From: Flavobacterium selenitireducens
GTDB lineage: Bacteria > Bacteroidota > Bacteroidia > Flavobacteriales > Flavobacteriaceae
NCBI RefSeq assembly: GCF_014748335.1
Contig: NZ_JAAVIY010000008.1
Span: 62,001 to 126,000, forward strand
Reading direction: 5' to 3'
DNA: 64,000 nt
Part shown: positions 28,598 to 36,982 of the stretch, piece after piece
How positions within the stretch are numbered: position 1 is the first letter of the stretch
Layout of the letters: each line of letters begins with the position of its first letter
Program-made: the position numbers and the translations under genes
The notes under the pieces: generated by a model
Databases searched by the model: none
Seen by the model: the letters and a program-made list of their open reading frames with translations, nothing else
Told to the model about the DNA's origin: nothing

Positions 28598-29104
28598 CTA
28601 CCACTTCGCAAGGGATTCGTTAAAAATATCCTGTGTGATGCGCGTAAAAATCTCATCGAGCGCCGCAGCCAGGGTAGGTCCCGTCAACTGTGTAGCCGCC
28701 GGGAAATCGTAAAAAAACGAAAAGCGTTTCTCGAAATTGTCGGCTTCTTTTTTCTTGTTCGAGAAACGGACCATTACTGAAATCGTAAGCCTGTTCTGGG
28801 CTGCGCGTTGGTCGGCTGTGGCTGTCATTGGCGAAATGCGGTAGTCGACGATTTCCCCTTCGTACAGCAAATCCCCACCGGAATTGGTCAGCGTGAGGTT
28901 TGTCTGGTTCTGGATCAAATCCTGTAGCGCCAACGTAAAAGTCCGGTCGATTCCGGGTTCGATGAGTTCGGAAGTGTTCTGGAAGTAGTTGACCTGGAAC
29001 GATTCGGCGTCGATTTTTCCTGTTCCCGTAAAGTTGTAATTCACTTTGCATCCGCTAAAGAGCAAAAACACGGGCAATAAAAAAAGTAAGCTTGATTTTC
29101 TCAT
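28598..29104 (-). CDS. lptE: LPS assembly lipoprotein LptE family
   Basis: The 168-residue lipoprotein (lipobox LFSGCKVNY) has the LptE-type sequence found next to secG and groES in Bacteroidota: IDAESFQVNYFQNTSELIEPG, then TFTLALQDLIQNQTNLTLT and GDLLYEGEIVDYRI. LptE plugs the LptD barrel that delivers LPS to the outer leaflet. The frame is open 32 codons upstream, but the ATG at 29104 starts a good lipoprotein signal. It ends 46 bases before the TPR gene. Confidence 0.88.
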   Translation of the reverse strand: MRKSSLLFLLPVFLLFSGCKVNYNFTGTGKIDAESFQVNYFQNTSELIEPGIDRTFTLALQDLIQNQTNLTLTNSGGDLLYEGEIVDYRISPMTATADQRAAQNRLTISVMVRFSNKKKEADNFEKRFSFFYDFPAATQLTGPTLAAALDEIFTRITQDIFNESLAKW

Positions 29105-29117
29105 ATAAAAAGCGGCG

Positions 29118-29981
29118 TTACGGTAAAGTGTCGCCTTGATAATAATATTGGGCAAGTTGGGTCTGGCCTTCGAAATTTCCCAAATAGTAGCTTTTTGCAA
29201 TCGAAGACTGGGGCAATCCGTTGGCGTTGTAAAGATATTCGAATTCGCTGGATTCCGGGTCTTCCGGGTTGTGTACTTCGGATAAAATATTGTTTGTGGA
29301 ATTGTGAAGGGACGAAATGAACTTCAACCGGAAATCCGGAGACCATCCCTGCAGCAAAAGCGACATCGCACGGGTAATCGGCAAGGTGGCGTGCCGTAAC
29401 GGATTCGTATGGGAATCATGTGTGAATCCGCCATATATCATGTCGAGATCGCTCATGCTTTTCAGGTTTCCCGTGGCGTCATACGTGACCAGCGAACGCA
29501 TGTCAGTTCCCTCGCCGAGCACCCAGGTGAAGTGATCTACTTCGGTTTTTAGCAACATAGAGGAATCCATATGCCATTCGCGCCTATGCGGAATCGGGTC
29601 TTCCGAAGTCGGATCCGGCTCTCCAAGTATAGCGGCATAAGTGTTGGTCGCCTCATCGAACGACACCGCCAAGCCATTTACGGACGACAGCCTGTCCTGA
29701 GCATCATAAGAAAATTCGTAAGTTACGCCCATGTAGGTCGTACTTGTGAGGTTGTGCCCGGCATCGTAACTGAAGTTTTGCAGGATCGTGCCATCCGGTT
29801 TCGAAATGCTCATGAGGAATCCCTGCTGGTCGAAATCCCAGACCTGGGACGTGTTCGCATTTTCCGGATAAAATACTACTCTTTGCAGTAAGGTCGGGTC
29901 CGGCGCTGTCGCGGAACCGGCGTCATCACTCGTGCACGAAGCGAAAAACAAAATCGAAAACAAAAGTAGTGTCGCTCTCAT
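29118..29981 (-). CDS. Lipoprotein of unknown function with YD/RHS-like stretches
   Basis: The 287-residue lipoprotein has lipobox LFFASCTSD. The mature part reads like strings of beta-turn repeats (WDFDQQGFLMSISKPDG, FSYDAGHNLTSTTYMG, FSYDAQDRLSSVNG), similar in style to YD-repeat sequences or the DUF4595-like lipoproteins of Bacteroidota. It lies 13 bases upstream of lptE on the same strand, between the sigma-54 activator and lptE, where most relatives as I recall them have nothing. No function can be assigned. Confidence 0.7.
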   Translation of the reverse strand: MRATLLLFSILFFASCTSDDAGSATAPDPTLLQRVVFYPENANTSQVWDFDQQGFLMSISKPDGTILQNFSYDAGHNLTSTTYMGVTYEFSYDAQDRLSSVNGLAVSFDEATNTYAAILGEPDPTSEDPIPHRREWHMDSSMLLKTEVDHFTWVLGEGTDMRSLVTYDATGNLKSMSDLDMIYGGFTHDSHTNPLRHATLPITRAMSLLLQGWSPDFRLKFISSLHNSTNNILSEVHNPEDPESSEFEYLYNANGLPQSSIAKSYYLGNFEGQTQLAQYYYQGDTLP

Positions 29982-30018
29982 AAAAGATGGCGTTGGTTAT
30001 CTGCTAAAGGTAGCGAAC

Positions 30019-31311
30019 TTACTCTAAATCAAACTGTTTTATCTTTCGGTAAAGCGTCCTTTCCGAAATGCCCAATTCGTTTGCGGCGGCCTTGCGTTTT
30101 CCTTTGTTTCGCTGCAACGCCTTTTTGATCATCTCGATTTCCTTTTGCTCGAGACGCAGCGGTTCTTCCTCTTCGACGGTTTCGGCAAAATCATAATCTT
30201 CCTCGTGATTGGTCGTCAGTGGAGGTGCTTTCTGGGCATTGTTACCCGACGTTCCGCGACCTGGAACCGGAATCAAGGAGACTGCGTGGGCCTGTTCGAA
30301 ATCAAATTCGTCTTCGTTTTCGCCTCCATAAATCTTGCGGATAAGCCCGGGATGGTCTTCCTGCACTTTGGCGCCTCCGTCTTTCATCAGTTCGAGCGTG
30401 AGTTTCTTGAGGTCGTTCAGGTCGTTTTTCATGTCGAACAACACTTTGTAAAGTATTTCGCGTTCGGTAGAGAAATCGCTGTCGGATTTTTTATCGGAAA
30501 TTACCGATGGCAGGTTGCTCGAACCTTCAGCCGGCGGTAAATACGAGTTAAGCGTGGCGGCCGATATGTCGCGCGTGGTTTCCAGGACAGAGATCTGCTC
30601 GGCGATGTTGCGCAACTGACGGATGTTTCCGCCCCATCGATACCGCACCAAAAGCTGGACGGCCTGTTCTTCGAGTCGTATCGGCGGCATTTTGTATTTG
30701 TGCCCGAAATCGGCAGCGAATTTTCGGAACAACAGATGGATGTCGTCATTGCGTTCGCGCAACGGCGGCAAATGAATGTCGACGGTGCTCAAACGATAAT
30801 ACAAGTCTTCCCGGAACTTTCCTTTCGCGATCGCGTCCGCCATTTTTACGTTCGTGGCGGCTACGATCCTGACATTCGTTTTTTGTACCTGGCTCGATCC
30901 GACCTTTATGAATTCCCCGTTTTCGAGAACGCGAAGCAAGCGCACCTGCGTCGTCAGCGGGAGTTCGCCGACTTCATCGAGGAAAATGGTTCCGCCGTCT
31001 GCGACTTCAAAATAGCCTTCCCGCGTCGATGTAGCTCCGGTAAACGCGCCTTTTTCGTGTCCGAAAAGTTCGGAATCAATCGTGCCTTCCGGTATCGCGC
31101 CGCAGTTGACGGCTATGTATTTCCCGTGTTTGCGATGCGACAACGCGTGAATGATTTTGGGAATGCTCTCTTTTCCGACGCCGCTCTCACCGGTGACCAA
31201 AACCGAGATATCCGTAGGAGCTACTTGTATGGCTTTTTCGATCGCGCGGTTGAGCTTCGGGTCGTTGCCGATTATCTCGAAACGCTGTTTTGTGGCTTGT
31301 ACTGATTCCAT
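30019..31311 (-). CDS. Sigma-54-interacting transcriptional regulator
   Basis: This 430-residue sigma-54 (RpoN) activator ATPase has Walker A GESGVGKE at residues 41-48, the sigma-54 contact loop GAFTGA at 88-93, Walker B GGTIFLDEVGEL, and the arginine-finger region further on. A FIS-type helix-turn-helix closes the protein (AANELGISERTLYRKIKQFDL). There is no receiver or GAF domain in front, so activity must be set by another protein or by level. A long linker of about 100 residues separates the ATPase and HTH. It belongs to the conserved miaB-to-groEL gene string. Confidence 0.92.
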   Translation of the reverse strand: MESVQATKQRFEIIGNDPKLNRAIEKAIQVAPTDISVLVTGESGVGKESIPKIIHALSHRKHGKYIAVNCGAIPEGTIDSELFGHEKGAFTGATSTREGYFEVADGGTIFLDEVGELPLTTQVRLLRVLENGEFIKVGSSQVQKTNVRIVAATNVKMADAIAKGKFREDLYYRLSTVDIHLPPLRERNDDIHLLFRKFAADFGHKYKMPPIRLEEQAVQLLVRYRWGGNIRQLRNIAEQISVLETTRDISAATLNSYLPPAEGSSNLPSVISDKKSDSDFSTEREILYKVLFDMKNDLNDLKKLTLELMKDGGAKVQEDHPGLIRKIYGGENEDEFDFEQAHAVSLIPVPGRGTSGNNAQKAPPLTTNHEEDYDFAETVEEEEPLRLEQKEIEMIKKALQRNKGKRKAAANELGISERTLYRKIKQFDLE

Positions 31312-31332
31312 TTTATTAGTTTAAGGTTTGAA

Positions 31333-31382
31333 GTTTAAGGTTTAAGGCTGTTCGTGCACAACCTAAACCTTAAACCTTAAAC
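31333..31382. repeat. AT-rich inverted repeat between miaB and the sigma-54 activator
   Basis: Perfect 15-bp arms GTTTAAGGTTTAAGG and CCTTAAACCTTAAAC separated by 20 bases lie directly after the miaB stop. Extra copies of the TTTAAGG unit flank the left arm. It may act as a weak terminator or be a dispersed repeat. Confidence 0.6.
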
Positions 31383-31385
31383 AAT

Positions 31386-32831
31386 TTAATTCATTTCCGA
31401 AAAGCCGATCGCTTCCCCGATCAACGTCGCGCTCGTGCACGAATCGATGCGTACCAAAACGAAATCACCGGGCTTGTAATGTTCTTTCGGGAAGACGGCG
31501 ACCGTGTTCTGGGAATTGCGTCCGCTCCAATGTTGGTCGGAACGGTGGGATTCTTTTTCGATCAGGACTTCCACGACCTGCCCGACAAAAGCCTCGGTGC
31601 AATTCAGGGAAAGTTGACGCTGTAACGCCACGATTTCAGCCAGGCGGCGTTTTTTGGTCGCTTCGGGAATGTCGTCTTCGAGTTTTCTCGCTGCCGAAGT
31701 TCCCGGTCTTTCGGAATAGGCGAACATGAATCCGTAATCGTAATTCACGTATTGCATCAGTGAAAGCGTGTCCTGGTGATCTTGTTCGGTTTCGGTCGGG
31801 AAGCCGGTGATCATATCCTGGGAGATCGCGCAGTTCGGGATAATCGCCCGGATCTTGTCGATCAAGGCCATATATTCTTCGCGCGTGTGCTGTCGGTTCA
31901 TTTCTTTCAGGATACGCGTACTTCCCGATTGGACCGGCAAGTGGATGTATTTACAGACATTGTGGTGTTTCGCGATCACATAGAGCACATCGTCGTGCAT
32001 GTCCTGAGGGTTCGACGTCGAAAAACGGAACCGCATTTTAGGATACGTCGTTGCCGCCATGTCGAGCAACTGCGCAAAGTCGACGGCGGTCGCTTTTTGC
32101 ATATCGGTGGCTTTCTCGTAATCTTTTTTGAGGCCGCCTCCGTACCAAAGGTAGCTGTCGACGTTTTGGCCGAGGAGCGTGATTTCCTTGAAGTTTTTGG
32201 AATGCAGATCCGCGATTTCGTCCATGATGCTTTGAGGATCGCGGCTTCGTTCGCGCCCTCGTGTGAATGGTACGACGCAAAACGTACACATATTGTCGCA
32301 ACCGCGCGTAATCGACACGAAGGCAGTCACGCCATTGCTATTGAGTCGAACTGGGGATATGTCTCCGTATGTTTCTTCTTTTGAAAGAATGACGTTGATC
32401 GCATCGCGTCCTTCTTCGACTTCGGCGAGCAGGTTCGGCAGGTCTTTATAAGCGTCAGGTCCAACAACGAGATCGACGATCTTTTCTTCCTCGAGGAATT
32501 TGGCTTTCAGGCGTTCGGCCATACAGCCTAAAACGCCCACTTTCATTCCCGGGTTGATGCTTTTTACTGCATTGTATTTCTCGAGGCGCTTGCGAACGGT
32601 TTGTTCTGCCTTGTCGCGAATAGAGCACGTATTGACCAGCACAAGATCGGCGTCTTCGAGATTTTGCGTAGTGTTGTAACCTTGTCCGTGAAGGATAGAT
32701 GCGACGATCTCGCTATCGCTGAAGTTCATCTGGCAACCGTAACTTTCTATAAAAAGTTTCTTCGTATTCTCCGGCTTTTGTTCGAGCACGAGGCTTTCAC
32801 CTTGTTTGCTTTCCTCAATAATCTTTTCCAT
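31386..32831 (-). CDS. miaB: tRNA-2-methylthio-N6-dimethylallyladenosine synthase MiaB
   Basis: This radical-SAM methylthiotransferase modifies A37 of tRNAs. The 481 residues carry the N-terminal cluster cysteines (YGCQMNFSDS, NTCSIRDKAE, LGCMAERLK), the radical-SAM motif CDNMCTFC with VVPFTRGRERSR, and a C-terminal TRAM domain (LIEKESHRSDQHWSGRNSQNTVAVFP). The ATG at 32831 is preferred over one seven codons upstream because it is the family start, and the promoter at 32850-32881 fits it. Confidence 0.96.
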   Translation of the reverse strand: MEKIIEESKQGESLVLEQKPENTKKLFIESYGCQMNFSDSEIVASILHGQGYNTTQNLEDADLVLVNTCSIRDKAEQTVRKRLEKYNAVKSINPGMKVGVLGCMAERLKAKFLEEEKIVDLVVGPDAYKDLPNLLAEVEEGRDAINVILSKEETYGDISPVRLNSNGVTAFVSITRGCDNMCTFCVVPFTRGRERSRDPQSIMDEIADLHSKNFKEITLLGQNVDSYLWYGGGLKKDYEKATDMQKATAVDFAQLLDMAATTYPKMRFRFSTSNPQDMHDDVLYVIAKHHNVCKYIHLPVQSGSTRILKEMNRQHTREEYMALIDKIRAIIPNCAISQDMITGFPTETEQDHQDTLSLMQYVNYDYGFMFAYSERPGTSAARKLEDDIPEATKKRRLAEIVALQRQLSLNCTEAFVGQVVEVLIEKESHRSDQHWSGRNSQNTVAVFPKEHYKPGDFVLVRIDSCTSATLIGEAIGFSEMN

Positions 32832-32849
32832 AAGGCGTAAATAGGTTGG

Positions 32850-32881
32850 CAAAGATACGTGAAATTTACTACTCGTGACAA
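32850..32881 (-). promoter_or_regulatory. Promoter of miaB
   Basis: On the minus strand TTG (32879-32881), a 21-base spacer and TATCTTTG (32850-32857) fit the Bacteroidota consensus. The ATG at 32831 follows within about 20 bases. Confidence 0.65.
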
Positions 32882-33012
32882 GATGTCAGTTTTTGATTTA
32901 ACATCAAATTATACAACATTTTATACCTTAATATATATAGGTATGAAATTCCTTTTGGTTTATGTCGGAAATCCAAAAAACCGGTGACGGCTTCCAATTT
33001 AAAATTTTACCC

Positions 33013-33020
33013 TACTTTTG
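33013..33020 (+). promoter_or_regulatory. Putative -7 element of topA
   Basis: TACTTTTG matches TAnnTTTG and lies 18 bases before the topA ATG at 33039. No clear TTG is seen at the usual distance upstream. Confidence 0.4.
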
Positions 33021-33038
33021 CGGCAAACGAAAAATGGT

Positions 33039-35582
33039 ATGGCAAAGAACTTAGTAATTGTGGAGTCGCCTGCGAAGGCTAAGACGATCGAGAAATTCCT
33101 AGGGAAGGATTTTCAGGTCGAATCCAGCTACGGGCACATCGCCGATCTTCCGTCAAAGGAAATCGGTGTCGATGTCGAGCACGGCTTCAAACCCAAATAC
33201 GAAGTTTCGCCAGACAAAAAAGCGCTCGTCAAAAAACTCAAGGATTTGTCCAAAAACGCCGAAACGGTGTGGCTGGCTTCCGATGAGGACCGCGAAGGAG
33301 AAGCCATTTCGTGGCACTTGGCGGAAGAGTTGAAACTCGACAAGTCAAAGACAAAGCGCATCGTATTTCACGAAATCACCAAAACGGCGATCCTAAAGGC
33401 TATCGACAATCCGCGCGGCATCAACTACGACCTGGTCGATGCCCAGCAGGCAAGACGTGTCCTGGATCGTTTGGTCGGATATGAGTTATCGCCCGTACTG
33501 TGGCGCAAGGTCAAAGGCGGTTTGTCTGCCGGACGCGTCCAGTCGGTTGCGGTGCGATTGATCGTGGAACGCGAACGCGACATCCAGAATTTTAAACCCG
33601 TGGCCTCCTTTTCTATCGCCGCGGAGTTTACGAACGAAGCAGGAAAGACCGTAAAGGCGCGTCTTCCGAAAAATTTCAGCACCAAAAAAGAAGCCGAGGA
33701 TTTCCTTGCAAAAAACATTGGATCCCAATACAAAGTCGCCGACCTTGAAACCAAGCCAGGCAAAAAATCACCGGCGGCTCCGTTCACGACCTCGACGTTG
33801 CAACAGGAATCGGCGCGCAAGCTTTACATGCCGGTCGGAATTACGATGCAGGTGGCGCAACGTCTTTACGAGGCCGGACTCATCACCTATATGAGAACCG
33901 ATAGCGTCAACCTTTCGGCGGAAGCATCGGAAGCGGCGAAAAACGAAATCATCTCGTCTTACGGAAAGGAATTTTCTAAACCGAGGAATTTCGTCACCAA
34001 GTCAAAAGGCGCACAGGAAGCACACGAAGCGATCCGTCCGACGGATATGTCCCGTCATACAATTACGGGCGACCGCGACCAGGCACGTCTTTACGACCTG
34101 ATTTGGAAACGCACGCTTGCTTCCCAAATGAGCGATGCGGAACTGGAGCGCACGAACGTGACGATTTCCGCCGACAACCACTCCGATAATTTTATCGCTT
34201 CGGGCGAAGTCCTCAAATTCGAAGGCTTTTTGAAAGTCTACCTCGAAGGGCACGACGATGAGGAAGAAGAGACAGAAGGAATGCTACCCGCGTTAAGGGT
34301 AGGCGAGAGCTTGCGGAACCAGTCGATTACGGCAACCGAAAAATATACACGTCCGTCGGCTCGCTACACGGAGGCGTCACTAGTAAAAAAGTTGGAGGAA
34401 CTTGGTATCGGGCGACCGTCTACTTATGCGCCTACGATTTCTACGATCATCAACAGGACGTATGTCGAAAAAGGAAATATGGAGGGTGTCGAGCGGAAAT
34501 ACGTGCAATTGACGCTGAACTCCGGCAAGGTTTCCGAAAAGACGTTGACCGAAAATACGGGTTCGGACAAAGGGAAATTGGTTCCGACCGACATCGGTAC
34601 CATCGTGACCGATTTCCTTGTGAAGAACTTCGAGTCCATCATGGATTATAATTTTACCGCCAAGGTCGAGGAAGATTTCGACGAAATTGCCGAAGGAAAC
34701 CGCAATTGGGCCAAGATGATGCAGGATTTCTACAGCAAATTCCATCCGAACGTCAAAGAAGTCGAGGAAAATGCGGAACGCGAAAGCGGGGAGAGAATCC
34801 TCGGAGTCGACCCGAAATCAGGTAAACAGGTGAGCGTCCGTCTCGGAAAGTTCGGCCCGATGGCGCAAATCGGGGAAGCCGACGACGAGAACAAGCAGTT
34901 CGCCAGCCTGATGTCCGACCAGAACATCGGAAACATCTCGCTTGAAGAAGCATTGGATCTTTTCCTGCTTCCGAAAAGCCTCGGGCATTACAAAGAAGAA
35001 GAAGTCGAAGTCAACAACGGCCGCTTCGGTCCTTATGTGCGATTCGGCAAGACGTTCATTTCGCTTCCGAAAGGTGAAAATCCGCTTGACGTGACTTTTG
35101 AACGCGCCACGGAACTCATCGACGAGAAGAACAAAGCCGATGCACCTATCGCCATGTTCGACGGGTTGCCTGTGCAGAAAGGTGTCGGTCGATTCGGGCC
35201 ATTCATCAAATGGAACAACATGTTCATCAACGTGAACAAGAAATACAACTTCGACAAGCTGTCACAATCCGACGTCGAAAGCCTGATTGTCGAAAAACTC
35301 CAGAAAGACGTCGACAAGGTCATCCACAATTGGGAAGACGAAGGCATCAAGGTGGAAAAGGCACGTTGGGGAAGATCGGTAATGACCAAGGGCAAAATCA
35401 AAATTGAATTCGGAAAGGATTTCGACGTTGAGGCATTGACGCTTGACCAGGCCAAGGAAATGATCGCGGCCAAAACGCCTGCAAAGAAAACGGCGGCAAA
35501 AAAACCGGCATCGAAACCGGCTGCGGCCAAAACAGCTGCAAAAAAGCCGGCCGCCAAAAAAGCTACGGTAAAAAAGAAATAA
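33039..35582 (+). CDS. topA: DNA topoisomerase I
   Basis: This type IA topoisomerase of 847 residues relaxes negative supercoils. MAKNLVIVESPAKAKTIEKFLG opens the Toprim domain, DEDREGEAI is its acidic metal site, and the active-site Tyr lies in GLITYMRTDS. The C-terminal part is made of topoisomerase C-terminal repeats (VSVRLGKFGPMAQIG, VNNGRFGPYVRFGK) in place of Cys zinc fingers. A final tail of about 35 residues is only Lys, Ala, Pro and Thr. The start is the ATG at 33039, not the upstream TTG. The next gene follows after three bases. Confidence 0.97.
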   Translation: MAKNLVIVESPAKAKTIEKFLGKDFQVESSYGHIADLPSKEIGVDVEHGFKPKYEVSPDKKALVKKLKDLSKNAETVWLASDEDREGEAISWHLAEELKLDKSKTKRIVFHEITKTAILKAIDNPRGINYDLVDAQQARRVLDRLVGYELSPVLWRKVKGGLSAGRVQSVAVRLIVERERDIQNFKPVASFSIAAEFTNEAGKTVKARLPKNFSTKKEAEDFLAKNIGSQYKVADLETKPGKKSPAAPFTTSTLQQESARKLYMPVGITMQVAQRLYEAGLITYMRTDSVNLSAEASEAAKNEIISSYGKEFSKPRNFVTKSKGAQEAHEAIRPTDMSRHTITGDRDQARLYDLIWKRTLASQMSDAELERTNVTISADNHSDNFIASGEVLKFEGFLKVYLEGHDDEEEETEGMLPALRVGESLRNQSITATEKYTRPSARYTEASLVKKLEELGIGRPSTYAPTISTIINRTYVEKGNMEGVERKYVQLTLNSGKVSEKTLTENTGSDKGKLVPTDIGTIVTDFLVKNFESIMDYNFTAKVEEDFDEIAEGNRNWAKMMQDFYSKFHPNVKEVEENAERESGERILGVDPKSGKQVSVRLGKFGPMAQIGEADDENKQFASLMSDQNIGNISLEEALDLFLLPKSLGHYKEEEVEVNNGRFGPYVRFGKTFISLPKGENPLDVTFERATELIDEKNKADAPIAMFDGLPVQKGVGRFGPFIKWNNMFINVNKKYNFDKLSQSDVESLIVEKLQKDVDKVIHNWEDEGIKVEKARWGRSVMTKGKIKIEFGKDFDVEALTLDQAKEMIAAKTPAKKTAAKKPASKPAAAKTAAKKPAAKKATVKKK

Positions 35583-35585
35583 TAT

Positions 35586-36740
35586 ATGGAATTTGATTTT
35601 CTGTCTCCCGTTGAGGAGGAGGTGCTGGACTTCGTAGGGAAATTTTCGAGCCAGCATTTGGGAAGCAAGGTGACGTTTCATTCGCGTAAGGATTTTCCTG
35701 ACCTCGACAAAATTCGGATCGCCATCATAGGCGTTTACGAAAATCGAGGGTCCGGTTCGGTACAAGCTGAAACGGACCTTTTTCATTTCAGGAAAGAACT
35801 CTACAGTTTGTTTCCCGGAAACTGGGGCGTTTCTATTGCCGATTTGGGAAATATCCACGCCGGAGAATCGGCAAGCGACACCTATTATGCGTTGCAGAAG
35901 GCGTGCGCCGGTTTGCTCAAGCGCCGCATCATGCCGATCGTCATCGGAGGCAGCCAGGATTTGACCTATCCGATGTATCGCGCTTATGACGAGCTCGAGC
36001 AAATGGTGAACCTGACCGCGATCGACAGCCGTTTTGATTTTGGCAAAGGCGACCAGGACGCGGCTCCGGCTCATTCGTATCTGAGCAAAATCATCGTGGA
36101 CGAACCGAACAATCTTTTCAACTACGGCAATTTGGGTTATCAAACCTATTACAATTCCCAGGAGGAAATCGACCTGATCGACAAATTGTTCTTCGAGGCC
36201 TACCGCCTGGGAGAAATTTCGAACCATATCGCCCTTGCGGAACCGGTGCTGCGCGACACGGATCTCGTGAGCCTGGATCTCATGGCGGTAAAGTCGTCGG
36301 CGTCCGGTAATATGGCGCACTTCGTCCCGAACGGTTTCGACGGAAAAGAGATTTGTGCACTGGCACGTTATGCCGGGATCAGCGACAAGGTGAGTTCGTT
36401 CGGACTGTTCGGACATCATGGCTCGCGTCATGAAGCGCCGCTGATGGCCCAGGTGATTTGGTATTTCATCGAGGGCGTGCAATATCGTTCGAACGAGTAT
36501 CCGTTCGGAAGCAGGGAAAGCTACCTGAAATACACTGTTGCATCAGAAGGAGAGGAAATCGTTTTCTACAAAAGCGACAAAACCGATCGCTGGTGGATCG
36601 AAATTCCATTTGTTGCAACTCTTAACAATAAATTAAGGAGAAGCACGTTATTACCGTGTTCGTATGAGGAATACCTGTGTGCCTGCAACCAGGAAATGCC
36701 CGAAAGGTGGTGGAAAGCGCAACGTCGAAACATTGTGTAA
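35586..36740 (+). CDS. Arginase/formimidoylglutamase-family protein with altered metal site
   Basis: The 384-residue ureohydrolase-fold protein would be annotated formimidoylglutamase by similarity (IMPIVIGGSQDLTYP, then LTAIDSRFDF, then DLVSLDLMAVKSS). The normal Mn ligands are changed: GGDH is GGSQ at 121-124 (His to Gln), DAHxD is DSRFD at 147-151 (His to Arg), and the SxDxD pair is SLDLM at 229-233 (second Asp to Met). Three of six ligands are therefore replaced and catalysis is doubtful. It sits between topA and gldK, a place conserved in flavobacteria, which hints at a non-enzymatic role near gliding or T9SS. That role is inference. Confidence 0.8.
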   Translation: MEFDFLSPVEEEVLDFVGKFSSQHLGSKVTFHSRKDFPDLDKIRIAIIGVYENRGSGSVQAETDLFHFRKELYSLFPGNWGVSIADLGNIHAGESASDTYYALQKACAGLLKRRIMPIVIGGSQDLTYPMYRAYDELEQMVNLTAIDSRFDFGKGDQDAAPAHSYLSKIIVDEPNNLFNYGNLGYQTYYNSQEEIDLIDKLFFEAYRLGEISNHIALAEPVLRDTDLVSLDLMAVKSSASGNMAHFVPNGFDGKEICALARYAGISDKVSSFGLFGHHGSRHEAPLMAQVIWYFIEGVQYRSNEYPFGSRESYLKYTVASEGEEIVFYKSDKTDRWWIEIPFVATLNNKLRRSTLLPCSYEEYLCACNQEMPERWWKAQRRNIV

Positions 36741-36857
36741 GGAATAAAAAGTCAGTTTAGCCTTATTTTTGCATCTTTCGTAGGAATATTTTTACAGATA
36801 TAACGTTTTAGTGTATTTTATCGGTATTTTTATGCATTTTATCGATGAAATATTTTT

Positions 36858-36884
36858 TTGTTTTGAACATTAATTCTACATTTG
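36858..36884 (+). promoter_or_regulatory. Putative promoter of gldKLMN
   Basis: TTG (36858-36860), a 16-base spacer and TACATTTG (36877-36884) nearly match the consensus, giving a leader of about 90 bases before gldK. A second -7-like box, TATTTTTG, is at 36764-36771. The 36741-36982 gap is very AT-rich and holds no gene. Confidence 0.5.
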
Positions 36885-36982
36885 AACCCGGGTTTAAATT
36901 TTAGAATTATTTATTGTTTTTTTAAAAAATTATAAATAGGTTTACGCCCTTAAAAAAGAAAACACACATAACCCAAATTTAT

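Noticed and set aside
35262..36482. Minus-strand frame of 406 codons across the topA end and the arginase-like gene
   Set aside because: It is antisense to two well-supported genes and its translation shows no known domain. It looks like a frame effect of GC-rich coding DNA.
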